A DNA stretch of 54,491 nt, taken from Lacrimispora sp. (GTDB lineage: Bacteria; Bacillota; Clostridia; Lachnospirales; Lachnospiraceae). The notes under the pieces were generated by a model. The model made no database searches, had not been told where the DNA came from, and was given only the letters and a program-made list of their open reading frames with translations. Location of the stretch: NCBI GenBank assembly GCA_029256305.1, contig JAQSYE010000004.1, positions 1-54,491 on the forward strand. The letters are read 5' to 3'. Of this stretch, positions 24,565 through 31,871 are shown one piece after another (position 1 is the stretch's first letter; each line of letters starts with the position of its first letter). The translations under genes were made by a program, and so were the position numbers.

Positions 24565-25015
24565 TTTCTTCCCAATCCTCCCAATCTGTATCGGCTGATC
24601 CGTTTAATGCATCAAGGAACCCGTCGTCCTCCACTTCTCCCTCATCGTCAACACCCATCTTCGCCTTAGACGCCGCCATTCGCAGGTTCTGCTCTTCCTG
24701 ATCCACGTCTGTCTTTTCTGACTGGCCGGAGTATTTGGCAATGGCTTCATAGGCTTTTACATTGCCGTTTAAAGCTTCTTTGATCATGGCAGCGTGTACA
24801 ACCATTCCCAGTGTATTATCCAAGCCCAGAGCTTCCAGCACAGGTGACCATTCAGGGTTATTTACCTCTGTAGTCAGGAGATCATTCAAATCCTTCCGGA
24901 AGTTTGCTTTCCTGCGTCTGGCTTCACCGGAAGCCTTACCACCCGCTGATGCAATCTTTCTCTGTTCGTTCACTGTTCGTTTACTAAAAGGCACTAAGTT
25001 TTCATTGTTTGCCAA
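24533..25015 (-). CDS. Terminase small subunit
   Basis: A 160-residue DNA-recognition subunit. The basic N-terminus (NEQRKIASAGGKASGEARRR) is the KGG-like DNA-binding start seen in many small terminases. The middle is helical (LGMVVHAAMIKEALNGNVKA), and the C-terminus is extremely acidic (residues about 125-160, rich in Asp, Glu and Trp), likely contacting the motor. The usual neighbour order small-large-portal holds. The stretch immediately upstream is where a pac/cos site and the tRNA-like element sit. Confidence 0.88.
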   Translation of the reverse strand: MANNENLVPFSKRTVNEQRKIASAGGKASGEARRRKANFRKDLNDLLTTEVNNPEWSPVLEALGLDNTLGMVVHAAMIKEALNGNVKAYEAIAKYSGQSEKTDVDQEEQNLRMAASKAKMGVDDEGEVEDDGFLDALNGSADTDWEDWEENEQEDEETDI

Positions 25016-25221
25016 TCACCTCACCTTCCAATCTGGCTAATTTTTATAACAAAAACACCCATCAAGGCATTTACCAAGACGGGTGTCAAAAAAAGGAAAT
25101 CAAAATATGAACAGGAGGCAGGCTGATTATGAACTTGGGGAAAATGATTCCCTATAACACCATCATATACTGTGCCGCTTTGTCCTGTGATAATTTTTTT
25201 TAAGTAATTATGAAAACCAAT

Positions 25222-25287
25222 CGGAACACCCGGATTCGAACCGGGATCTTCTCTCTGCAGAGTGCTCTGCCATTGAGCTATGTTCCG
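25222..25287 (-). tRNA. tRNA-like gene with a shortened anticodon region (possibly degenerate)
   Basis: Read leftwards: acceptor CGGAACA pairs with TGTTCCG (7/7), D-arm GCTC-AATGGCA-GAGC (4/4), T-arm CCCGG-TTCGAAT-CCGGG (5/5 with a canonical T loop). Between D- and T-arms there are only 18 bases (A then CTCTGCAGAGAGAAGAT), four to five short of a normal anticodon arm plus variable loop, and they do not form a 5-bp stem with a 7-base loop. CTGCAGA could be a remnant loop with GCA. No CCA is encoded. Total 66 nt. Either a decayed tRNA or a tRNA mimic. Confidence 0.6.
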
Positions 25288-25339
25288 TTTATAGGCTGCT
25301 TTACGCTCCTTCTCCCTTATATCGGACGGATTGACCACA

Positions 25340-25500
25340 TTTAATCCAGCTTCCCATGCACGCTGGAACCTATTACGTTATAGGGGGATTGCAGTCCATG
25401 TCACGCCGTCAACACCAACTGCATGAGGGTTTCACCTTCCAGGCTTATTTTGATAAGGCAGTAACCTAACCCCTGAAGTAGACTGCCGCTCTCCGGCGCT
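25340..25500 (-). ncRNA. Candidate structured RNA upstream of the tRNA-like gene
   Basis: This gene-free stretch between the regulator gene (25607) and the tRNA-like element has several self-complementary segments: 25457-25462 with 25482-25487 (GGCAGT/ACTGCC), 25390-25395 with 25418-25423 (TGCAGT/ACTGCA), 25369-25373 with 25380-25384 (CCTAT/ATAGG) and 25346-25350 with 25362-25366 (CCAGC/GCTGG). The loop of the first (25468-25474) can pair with 25426-25432, a possible pseudoknot. Large phage RNAs near tRNAs are known (GOLLD, ROOL), but I cannot assign this one to any family. The packaging-site region is an alternative. 25501-25606 shows nothing further. Confidence 0.4.
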
Positions 25501-25606
25501 TACACATTCATCATCTCGGAGAAAATACAGGATATGTAAAACCTTTTCTTCTGGCTTCTGCATAATAGCATACTACCATGTTTTTAACGAACATGACCGA
25601 ACATTT

Positions 25607-26059
25607 CTAAATTTCTCCAAAAAATCTATTATTTCTCATTCTGCACCCGTCCTCCGTGAACTTCATTCTTCGCTTAGGAAACATTCGGTTCATAGCCTGC
25701 GCCACCTTCCACCATGGAAGTCCATCTATGTAATACAGCCGAAACATGGTCCTTACCTCACTTTTGGGGATAGACTCAATATATTCCTCTGCCTGCGTCA
25801 TAAGCTCCAGTAACTCTGTCTCTTTGATATCCAGTACCTTCTGGAGTCTTTCAATAGCTGCCTCTTTCCGGTAATGCTCCGGTGTAGGATATCCGGTAAT
25901 CTTAATGCTTCCATAAGTTCCATCAGATCTGGTCCCCTTCACAGAATCAGAAACAATACCTAGATTCCTTATCTGCTTTTCCAATTGCTCCTTGCGCCGG
26001 CGAATATCTTTGATTTCCTCTCTCATCTCACAATACTGGACCAGTATTTCTTTGTCCAA
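25607..26059 (-). CDS. ArpU/RinA-like phage late transcription regulator
   Basis: A 150-residue protein just upstream of the packaging genes. It has a coiled-coil N-terminus (MREEIKDIRRRKEQLEKQIR) and a C-terminal sigma-region-4-like helix-turn-helix (RTMFRLYYIDGLPWWKVAQA), the layout of phage late activators of the ArpU/RinA/DUF1492 type. The start is a TTG at 26059 with GGAGGTGA six bases upstream. It probably switches on the leftward late operon that begins immediately beyond it. The match is by architecture and place. Confidence 0.75.
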   Translation of the reverse strand: MDKEILVQYCEMREEIKDIRRRKEQLEKQIRNLGIVSDSVKGTRSDGTYGSIKITGYPTPEHYRKEAAIERLQKVLDIKETELLELMTQAEEYIESIPKSEVRTMFRLYYIDGLPWWKVAQAMNRMFPKRRMKFTEDGCRMRNNRFFGEI

Positions 26060-26079
26060 ATCCCGTCACCTCCCTGTTG

Positions 26080-26457
26080 TCAACTGCTCGCCCTGGGCTT
26101 ATAAACTCGCTTGCCATTAAGAAACTCTTCTTCCTTCCGCTGTCTCCCCAGAAGTTGCCGCAGCTTGTTAAACGTAGCTCGGTTATTCTGATCATTGAAG
26201 AACTCCACAATCAACTGGTATCTCTTCACCGCATCTTTATTCTCTCTGCGCACTTTTCGGCTCCTGCGCAGCTTTGTTAATTCCTTATCTGCTTCCGATC
26301 TGTTTTCGGAAAATTCTATCCCATGAAGCAGGTCCTGCAGGCGCTTGTCCTCCTCGCTCACCGTATCACAGGCAAGCCGGTATTCTGCTGCACACTGATC
26401 CACAAAGCGAAGGAATTCTTCCAAATGCTCTGCTGGGCTTTTATCCTTTTGCTTCAT
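26080..26457 (-). CDS. Basic/acidic helical phage protein, unknown function
   Basis: A 125-residue, strongly charged, mostly helical protein (AEHLEEFLRFVDQCAAEYRL; RKVRRENKDAVKRYQLIVEF). No known domain recognised. I place the start at ATG 26457 after GGTGGAG, eight codons inside the longest frame, because those first residues fall in the end of the previous gene. The start lies 17 bases inside that gene, so translation is likely coupled. In the late-early transition zone before the ArpU-like gene. Confidence 0.65.
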   Translation of the reverse strand: MKQKDKSPAEHLEEFLRFVDQCAAEYRLACDTVSEEDKRLQDLLHGIEFSENRSEADKELTKLRRSRKVRRENKDAVKRYQLIVEFFNDQNNRATFNKLRQLLGRQRKEEEFLNGKRVYKPRASS

Positions 26458-26626
26458 CTTTCTCCACCTCCACCGACACAATTCTCACCCGCTCCTGGGG
26501 AACGTCTATGTATTCACCACTATCAAGCAGGATCCCGATCAGACCGTCATTGCTTCCGATCATGGTCCCAAACTTCCTCCCAGGATAAACCTGGACAGTG
26601 ATTTTCTGTTTATCTAAAAGCTTCAT
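26441..26626 (-). CDS. Small phage protein, probable beta-barrel
   Basis: A 61-residue protein starting at ATG 26626 (MKLLDKQKITVQVYPGRKFG), with AGGAAGAAGG upstream. It has alternating hydrophobic strands (GTMIGSNDGLIGILLDSGEY) suggesting a small SH3/OB-like barrel. The function is unknown. The start is 17 bases inside the preceding gene and its own end overlaps the next gene by 17 bases, so it belongs to a tightly coupled chain. Confidence 0.6.
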   Translation of the reverse strand: MKLLDKQKITVQVYPGRKFGTMIGSNDGLIGILLDSGEYIDVPQERVRIVSVEVEKDEAKG

Positions 26627-26831
26627 GCTGCACCTTCTTCCTGCGTAATTCCGCAAAAGCCGGGCCTGTCCGTAAAGAAGGATCCGGGCATGAGCTTGTA
26701 TATACGTAGGGTGGATTTGTTGCACTGAAACTCATGACCGGCGGCGCCTTTATAGCTTCATCCGCCTCTGCCTGTATGCGACTGTTTACGCTAGCTCTAT
26801 CTGCTCTGCAGTCTTTTGATGATTTTCTCAA
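26610..26831 (-). CDS. Small phage protein with TTG start
   Basis: A 73-residue frame opened by TTG 26831, five to six bases after the strong ribosome site GAGGAGGG. Its sequence (SSKDCRADRASVNSRIQAEA, then PPVMSFSATNPPYVYTSSC) has a helical start and a Pro/Tyr-rich middle and matches nothing I know. The good ribosome site and the coupled overlap with the next gene support it, but the composition is unusual, so I keep moderate confidence. Confidence 0.45.
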   Translation of the reverse strand: MRKSSKDCRADRASVNSRIQAEADEAIKAPPVMSFSATNPPYVYTSSCPDPSLRTGPAFAELRRKKVQHEAFR

Positions 26832-26859
26832 TATATCCCTCCTCTGGAAAATTTCAGTT

Positions 26860-27285
26860 TTAGTTGCTTATTAATTCCGGATTATCAAAAATGTTACCAA
26901 TTACTTTTGCATAATCCTCTAATGGCCCAATCGGCATATCAGGATACCCTTGCGCAGATACATAAAAACCCACACTGTCCATATAACACTTATCTGCTGG
27001 ACAATAAGCCTGATGTGTACCGTAATTAACAAGCATATTTAAAGCAAGTACCTGACCACCTAAGTGGCTCTCAATAATATCACCCTCAAATACATCCTCA
27101 CCAGATATATCAGACATCCCTGTGCATTGTCCAATCGTAGCATGGTCAACTTCTATACCATGTCTTCCAAGCTCATCCTCTCCAAATATAGTTATTGGAA
27201 AGTCGGGGCTATAACAATAGCTCCCTACAACCCATTTACCATTATCAGTCCGTTTTCCACGGAATAAGTATCTATTATTATCCAC
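26860..27285 (-). CDS. YopX family protein
   Basis: A 141-residue protein of the YopX family, common in Firmicute phages (named for SPbeta YopX). The typical opening YLFRGKRTDNGKWVVGSYCY and the pairing QCTGMSDISGEDVFEGDII near residues 52-72 are clear. It ends with YAKVIGNIFDNPELI, also typical. Its biochemical role is unknown. It lies in the small-gene region between replication and late functions. Confidence 0.9.
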   Translation of the reverse strand: MDNNRYLFRGKRTDNGKWVVGSYCYSPDFPITIFGEDELGRHGIEVDHATIGQCTGMSDISGEDVFEGDIIESHLGGQVLALNMLVNYGTHQAYCPADKCYMDSVGFYVSAQGYPDMPIGPLEDYAKVIGNIFDNPELISN

Positions 27286-27307
27286 TACTTTTCACCTCCA
27301 TTAAATT

Positions 27308-27475
27308 TCAGTTTAACTGTCCAGTTTCGTACAGGCGGCAAACCTCACTTATAATTTGCTCACCGATATTCTTGAATTCGTAATAGCTTTTGTAATCTCC
27401 GTTTTGAACAATGTTTCTCGCCCCAACCTCTTTACGTCTTTCTACTAATTCCTTTAATAATTTTAATTCTTCCAA
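27308..27475 (-). CDS. Small helical phage protein (TTG start)
   Basis: A 55-residue protein in an otherwise unexplained gap. ATG 27481 directly abuts GGAGGT, so the usable start is more likely the TTG at 27475, six bases downstream of that site. The sequence is charged and helical (EELKLLKELVERRKEVGARN) with an amphipathic second half (SYYEFKNIGEQIISEVCRLY). No family recognised. It precedes yopX on the same strand. Confidence 0.6.
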   Translation of the reverse strand: MEELKLLKELVERRKEVGARNIVQNGDYKSYYEFKNIGEQIISEVCRLYETGQLN

Positions 27476-27521
27476 TTGCATACCTCCGTCAAATTCTAAT
27501 TTACCTTGCTAAACCGTTCTG

Positions 27522-27794
27522 TTAAATGCCACTTCCAATCAGCCCCATGTTCTCTTGCTTTGCCCGTTCTATCGCCAGCTCTTTCAGTAAATACGCACAC
27601 TGGGTTTTCTCAAAATCGTTTACCTTATCGTACTGATTCAGAATAAGATTTGTATATTGATCCATCTGGCAATTGGCGCAAACCTCTTCCAGATCTTCCT
27701 TGCGCTCAATTTCTAAAGGAAACCGGCACAGGTGATCACATACATGCTCCATCATCGGAGTGACGATCTTTAACATTTCATTCTGTTCTGCCAT
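27522..27794 (-). CDS. Small Cys-containing phage protein, unknown function
   Basis: A 90-residue protein with four cysteines in a spaced pattern: C19/C23 in MEHVCDHLCRFP and C39/C42 in EEVCANCQM, which could hold a zinc ion. The rest is helical (VNDFEKTQCAYLLKELAIER). I have seen this layout in other clostridial prophages only as a hypothetical protein. The region upstream (27795-27988) holds no gene; it carries a GC-rich hairpin at 27948-27971. Confidence 0.7.
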   Translation of the reverse strand: MAEQNEMLKIVTPMMEHVCDHLCRFPLEIERKEDLEEVCANCQMDQYTNLILNQYDKVNDFEKTQCAYLLKELAIERAKQENMGLIGSGI

Positions 27795-27947
27795 TCTGAT
27801 TCTCCCTTCTTGGTTCCAAACTGATTAATTAATTGGAAAAATTTACATATTCTTACAAAGTTCTTTTTTGTTATACTGTAGGTGTATATCTTAAACTCCA
27901 GGGAATTTATTGCTTGGTATTTTGGATATAGCTTTTTCATACTCATA

Positions 27948-27971
27948 CCGGCAGGGGTAATACCCTGTCGG
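27948..27971 (-). other. GC-rich hairpin in a gene-free stretch
   Basis: CCGGCAGGG (27948-27956) pairs with CCCTGTCGG (27963-27971) with one G-T pair. It lies 17 bases after the stop of the leftward gene ending at 27989. There is no T-run, so it may be a weak terminator, an RNA end stabiliser or a protein-binding site. Confidence 0.5.
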
Positions 27972-27988
27972 CCCCCTAATACCTTCCC

Positions 27989-28201
27989 CTATTCTTCACA
28001 AGACTCCAACTCTTCGATCTTCTTCGTCAGATCCAGTTCCTGATAGTCCTTCTTAGGATACTGCTGGTATGTAGCTTTATTCTGTTTCCCTGTCACATAC
28101 TGGTTATAGTAATGGCGAGCCAGCTCTAATGGGACATCCCTATGTTTCCCAGTTATCGTCAATTTGCTTTTATCACTGTAAACAATTTTTATCTTCCACA
28201 T
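27989..28201 (-). CDS. Small basic phage protein, unknown function
   Basis: A 70-residue lysine-rich protein: a short beta N-terminus (WKIKIVYSDKSKLTITGKHR) followed by two helices (ELARHYYNQYVTGKQNKATY; ELDLTKKIEELESCEE). No domain recognised. ATG 28201 lies inside the end of the upstream zinc-type gene (overlap 13 bases), consistent with an operon of small early genes. Confidence 0.65.
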   Translation of the reverse strand: MWKIKIVYSDKSKLTITGKHRDVPLELARHYYNQYVTGKQNKATYQQYPKKDYQELDLTKKIEELESCEE

Positions 28202-28359
28202 GATTTATTATCCTTTCCCGGCATACACTCAAAATGTATGCGCAGCTCACTCCGTCTTCTGGTTTTAATGTACACATGCTCCCCATGGATCTCCTTACCG
28301 CAGATATAGCAGATATGTATTTCCTGTTGTGGAACACTGGCTTTTGATTTAGCTGGCAT
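28189..28359 (-). CDS. Small zinc-ribbon-like phage protein
   Basis: A 56-residue protein with CYIC near residue 17 and, after KTRRRSELRIHFEC, a second His/Cys group (IHFEC near residue 44). This CxxC...HxxxC spacing fits a small zinc ribbon or treble-clef protein. I start it at ATG 28359 (PAKSKAS...). The longer frame from 28392 lies mostly within the preceding gene. Similar proteins accompany replication genes in clostridial phages; function unknown. Confidence 0.6.
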   Translation of the reverse strand: MPAKSKASVPQQEIHICYICGKEIHGEHVYIKTRRRSELRIHFECMPGKDNKSCGR

Positions 28360-28717
28360 TCTGTTCACACCCTTTCGCAACCCGATGGACAATTTCCCTC
28401 AGCTGACTGGCATATTCAAGAACCAGATCTGCATCCTGCTGAATGAAAGCTGCTTGACTTGCCTTTTTCATAATTCCGGATCCTTTAATAGCCGTATTAA
28501 TCTCCACGTATTTCTGATCAGCTTGGGACCGATCTATCCGCAATCCACCCAATACAACATCCTGAATGACTTCTCTGGTCATGGATTGTATCTTTTTTGT
28601 AAGCTGATCATATCCCTTCCGGTATTCTGCCTTTAATTGCTCCAGAGGTATGTTTTCCTTGTTGCGCTTTAAGGTTACAAGCAGAGATCGATACTCACTC
28701 ATTACTGTTTCTGTCAT
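28349..28717 (-). CDS. Helical phage protein next to the replication module
   Basis: A 122-residue, mostly alpha-helical protein (EYRSLLVTLKRNKENIPLEQ; DADLVLEYASQLREIVHRVA). No recognised domain, membrane segment or catalytic motif. ATG 28717 follows GGAGGAATT. It is the first gene to the left of the GTTACAA repeat array, so it could be controlled by, or act on, that array. It overlaps the next small gene by 11 bases. Confidence 0.7.
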   Translation of the reverse strand: MTETVMSEYRSLLVTLKRNKENIPLEQLKAEYRKGYDQLTKKIQSMTREVIQDVVLGGLRIDRSQADQKYVEINTAIKGSGIMKKASQAAFIQQDADLVLEYASQLREIVHRVAKGCEQNAS

Positions 28718-28731
28718 AATTCCTCCAATAA

Positions 28732-29031
28732 GTTACAAGGGTTACAATTGATTGCAGTGTTTTGTAACCTATTTAATCCACCTAATCCCTTGATTTTGCT
28801 ACATTTTTGACTTACGGTTACAAAGTTACAAGGTTACAATCATTTTTTCTCTTACGTGCGTTGTGTGTAAAATATTGATTTGCAAATTTATATGTGTGCT
28901 TACGTGTATAGTATAAAAAGCTTGTAACTTCTGTAACTTTGTAACTTTACCTCTCTAAGCCACATACACCCTAGATTTTTCAGTTACAATTCATAAGTTA
29001 AAACTGTAACTTTTCGCCAATAATATGTAAC
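28732..29031. repeat. GTTACAA/TTGTAAC repeat array, candidate phage replication origin
   Basis: GTTACAA on the + strand at 28732, 28741, 28817, 28825, 28833 and 28983; TTGTAAC (reverse) at 28762, 28922 and 28939; shorter TGTAAC copies at 28932, 29005 and 29026. The three at 28817-28839 repeat exactly every 8 bp. Copies left of about 28840 mostly point one way and those right of 28920 the other, flanking an AT-rich middle with two CTTACGTG motifs. Iterons plus an AT-rich stretch beside the DUF927 helicase/primase gene suggest a replication origin. An operator array is the alternative. No gene is seen in 28718-29035. Confidence 0.65.
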
Positions 29032-29035
29032 CTTT

Positions 29036-30877
29036 TTATTTAAAAGGCAATTCCCCGTCTTCCACGGCCACAAATTTTGATTCTCCACCTATATCTTCGG
29101 GCATATTTATACAGGCGCAGCGCACGGATTTACCGCACACCTTTGATGATTTATATAAATTTCCACTATTATCTTTTGCAAGTCGATTGTTTTGGTCGAG
29201 CCAGGATAAAAGAGCCTTAGAGTTGAATCCACCGTCTTCGCAAATCTTTTCAAAGACACTCCGTATTATTCTGACTTCATCTCCTTTAATTGATCCATAA
29301 CAGGGATCGGCTCCGTTTTCAAATTTTGCTTGATTGCTGACACAGAAATCCTGTAAGAACTCAAAACCACGAGCTCCAACATCAACATTTTCCTTGGTAT
29401 GCAGGTGCTTTTCTATGTCTGCCACGGTCAGAGCTTGTCCATCACAAAATATCCACTCCGTTGCCAGAGCGTCGGCCGTTAAAATTGCTGCAGCGGCCAT
29501 TGTCTGCTTCTCAGTCGAGGCTGTCCCTAATTCTTGGTAGAACTGCTTATAATAATTCTTGGCCTTTTCCTTGGCCCCTTCTGTTGACAGAAAGCCCATA
29601 AACAACCGCCCAGCATGGCCGTAATTTGTCCTTATGACCTCCAGAAGACCATGTGCATCCTTAAACAGCTTCTCCCTGCACTCAATCTCAATTATACGGT
29701 TTACGGATCCACCACCTGACGCATTATGGGTAATGGGAGACTCTCCAGATGTAATGGTGCAATTCTTCCACGTAAGAGTATTCTGTAATCCTCCTGTTTT
29801 CGCTCCTCTGGTCTTGCCTATGCCTTCACAGAGCATATAAACGGCTTGCTCAAAGGATTTCTTATCCTTCACAAGCTGAAATTCATCTAAGATCAATGGG
29901 AGGTTATTTACAAACCCTGCCTGCTGTTCCAGTCCCACTACCGTGCCATTAAAGGTCTGCATAAAGTTAGCGTCATCGTTCGGATCCGCCCATACGGAAG
30001 TTGCCAGAAGCTGGGCCACTGTTTTTCCCGTCTCAGTTCCACCCCACAGATGAACGATAAAGTTCAGTTTCCCTATTGTTTTTAGCACAACCGATGCAAA
30101 GCTTGCAGCCAGGGCAATCTTGGCTGGAGAATTAGTTTCTCTAACCTTTCTCACTTCTGTGACCCATGATTCCAGCTTTCCCTCTGAGCGGACCGATTGA
30201 AAGATCTTTCTAAAATTGTCCTGGCCATCAAACTCCAAGTTTCCAGTATACGGGCAGAATTGTCCTGTTTTCGTCCAGCCCAAATGACTCACTGACTGAA
30301 CTTTTGGAATAATATCATGATTAAGATCATCCATATTTTGTAAATACTCCACCATATAGGAAGCATTCTTATCTGATATTGATATATCCTTGTCAGCAAG
30401 ATCCTTTATGCCATTTGCTGTAAACAAAGCCTTCTTAGCCGCCACCACACTGCTCCAGGCTCCGTAATTTCTACGGAACATGAGGCGAAGCTTTACACTT
30501 TCATCCTCAATGTTTATAAGCCTTTGCACAGGTAGAATTGGGTGCGTACATGCTATATCAAGACCCTGCTTATCATTGCGTCTTACAATGCCTTCATCAT
30601 TGGCGATCCAATCTCCGGTATAAAGCTCTATTGGCTGATCCTTAAAGTTGGTGACGTTGTTTACAACGCTGTTCATACTCTTTTTGTCACCATGCTGCGC
30701 AAAGTAAGCCTTTACCATAGTACCAAAGCGTCGGAATCCTACTTTTTCGGCATTGGCAGTTAGGTTATTAAATAACTGCATGTATTTAAAACCATCGTCC
30801 CGGTGAGCATAAAGGAGCTTATAAGGCTCTTCGGTATTAAATTCTTCTTGGGTATAAACCTTTAAAGGTTCATTCAT
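29036..30877 (-). CDS. DUF927 superfamily replication ATPase/helicase
   Basis: A 613-residue protein. An N-terminal region of about 240 residues precedes the DUF927 ATPase with Walker A GGTETGKT (279-286) and Walker B LPLILDEFQLV (about 326-336), then SGESPITHNASGGGSVNRII, a sensor/arginine-finger-like segment. DUF927 proteins act as helicase-like replication proteins of phages and mobile elements. It overlaps the CHC2 primase gene by eight bases, so primase and helicase functions are split in two coupled genes. The repeat array lies immediately downstream of its stop. Confidence 0.85.
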   Translation of the reverse strand: MNEPLKVYTQEEFNTEEPYKLLYAHRDDGFKYMQLFNNLTANAEKVGFRRFGTMVKAYFAQHGDKKSMNSVVNNVTNFKDQPIELYTGDWIANDEGIVRRNDKQGLDIACTHPILPVQRLINIEDESVKLRLMFRRNYGAWSSVVAAKKALFTANGIKDLADKDISISDKNASYMVEYLQNMDDLNHDIIPKVQSVSHLGWTKTGQFCPYTGNLEFDGQDNFRKIFQSVRSEGKLESWVTEVRKVRETNSPAKIALAASFASVVLKTIGKLNFIVHLWGGTETGKTVAQLLATSVWADPNDDANFMQTFNGTVVGLEQQAGFVNNLPLILDEFQLVKDKKSFEQAVYMLCEGIGKTRGAKTGGLQNTLTWKNCTITSGESPITHNASGGGSVNRIIEIECREKLFKDAHGLLEVIRTNYGHAGRLFMGFLSTEGAKEKAKNYYKQFYQELGTASTEKQTMAAAAILTADALATEWIFCDGQALTVADIEKHLHTKENVDVGARGFEFLQDFCVSNQAKFENGADPCYGSIKGDEVRIIRSVFEKICEDGGFNSKALLSWLDQNNRLAKDNSGNLYKSSKVCGKSVRCACINMPEDIGGESKFVAVEDGELPFK

Positions 30878-31400
30878 TTAAGCTTCTCATCTCCTCTTGC
30901 TCTTCCCGGATGCCAGATACTAAGATTCTGTAATCTTCTTCCAAGATTTGTTTTTTATTAATCACCACCGCCCATTCATCTGACAGGGGCTCATAAACGC
31001 TTTCGAGCTTGTCGTACATACGAAGCAACCGGCAGACCTCAATTAACTTTTGTATCTTCCATGCCTTAAATTCTGCTTCTTGTATGCGAGTTGCTTCTCG
31101 TTCTCTTTTTCTCATCAATATCTGAGATAGGTTCACTTTATCCCCTGAGCGATAATCCCCTCCTAATTCGATAAACGCCTCCTTAAACCCAACGTCATCC
31201 ATCATCTGAATAAAACTAAAGATATCTCCATTCGCTCCACAAGCGTGGCAATGAAAATCCTTATCGTATACCTTAAGAGAAGCATGTCTGTCCCCATTGT
31301 GGAAGGGGCAGGGTATAAACCCCTTCCTATTGGTTTGAAATCCATAACGCTCCACAATATCCCTCATGCTATATGTATCTTTGATTTCCTCAACGGTCAC
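30870..31400 (-). CDS. CHC2 zinc-finger DNA primase, N-terminal type
   Basis: A 176-residue protein. The start is GTG 31400 with GGGAGGTG upstream; the longer frame begins inside that ribosome site. Residues 1-75 form the CHC2 zinc domain: C31-P-F-H34 ... C51-H-A-C54-G, preceded by DIVERYGF and followed by GDIFSFIQ, as in DnaG. No TOPRIM domain is present; the remainder is a charged helical tail. It would recognise the initiation site for primer synthesis together with the DUF927 protein. Overlaps the nuclease gene by 11 bases. Confidence 0.88.
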   Translation of the reverse strand: MTVEEIKDTYSMRDIVERYGFQTNRKGFIPCPFHNGDRHASLKVYDKDFHCHACGANGDIFSFIQMMDDVGFKEAFIELGGDYRSGDKVNLSQILMRKREREATRIQEAEFKAWKIQKLIEVCRLLRMYDKLESVYEPLSDEWAVVINKKQILEEDYRILVSGIREEQEEMRSLNE

Positions 31401-31860
31401 CAGAGACACCTCCCAGTAATTCAATTATCTTGCTGCCAGTATGTAGTTTGTCGCAGAATAGGAACTGGGTATCATATTTACGTTCCATAGTCTTTAAGAT
31501 TTTCTCCAGCTTCTCGCCGGTGACCGCTTTTGGAGACGTTTTCAATCGTGGATTGTTCCATTCATGGACATCATCAATGCTCTTGATCTGGTTGCTATGC
31601 TCCACCAACATGATCACCTTGACTCCAATTTCCTGCGCTCGTTTTAATTCGTCGGTAAATCTTCGATGCCCCTGGCACACGTTGGAGGCGACCTCGGTTA
31701 AATTTTGCTTCCGGTCTATAATCAGCCTGGGATTGTCAAAATTCATATAGTCCCCGACATGGAGTTTGCTGACAAAGTGCTGTATTCCCTGCTGATCGAA
31801 AGTGTCCACAATTTTACGGATTGCCCTGGCCTTTTCTCTGGAATCAATTTGTATTACCAT
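31390..31860 (-). CDS. ERCC4-domain nuclease
   Basis: A 156-residue XPF/Mus81-type nuclease domain. Seen: QIDSREK (4-10), HVGDY (34-38) and the catalytic IDRKQNLTE (48-56), corresponding to the family's ERKxxxD-like core. Phages of this type carry it among replication and recombination genes, where it probably trims branched DNA. No helix-hairpin-helix is visible, so it may rely on a partner. ATG 31860 follows GGAGGGATC. Confidence 0.85.
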   Translation of the reverse strand: MVIQIDSREKARAIRKIVDTFDQQGIQHFVSKLHVGDYMNFDNPRLIIDRKQNLTEVASNVCQGHRRFTDELKRAQEIGVKVIMLVEHSNQIKSIDDVHEWNNPRLKTSPKAVTGEKLEKILKTMERKYDTQFLFCDKLHTGSKIIELLGGVSGDR

Positions 31861-31871
31861 CTGATCCCTCC

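Noticed and set aside
25021-25338. 105-residue leftward frame over the tRNA-like element
   Set aside because: It reads straight through the paired acceptor, D and T arms. It has no good ribosome site and no protein resemblance. The structure explains the sequence better.
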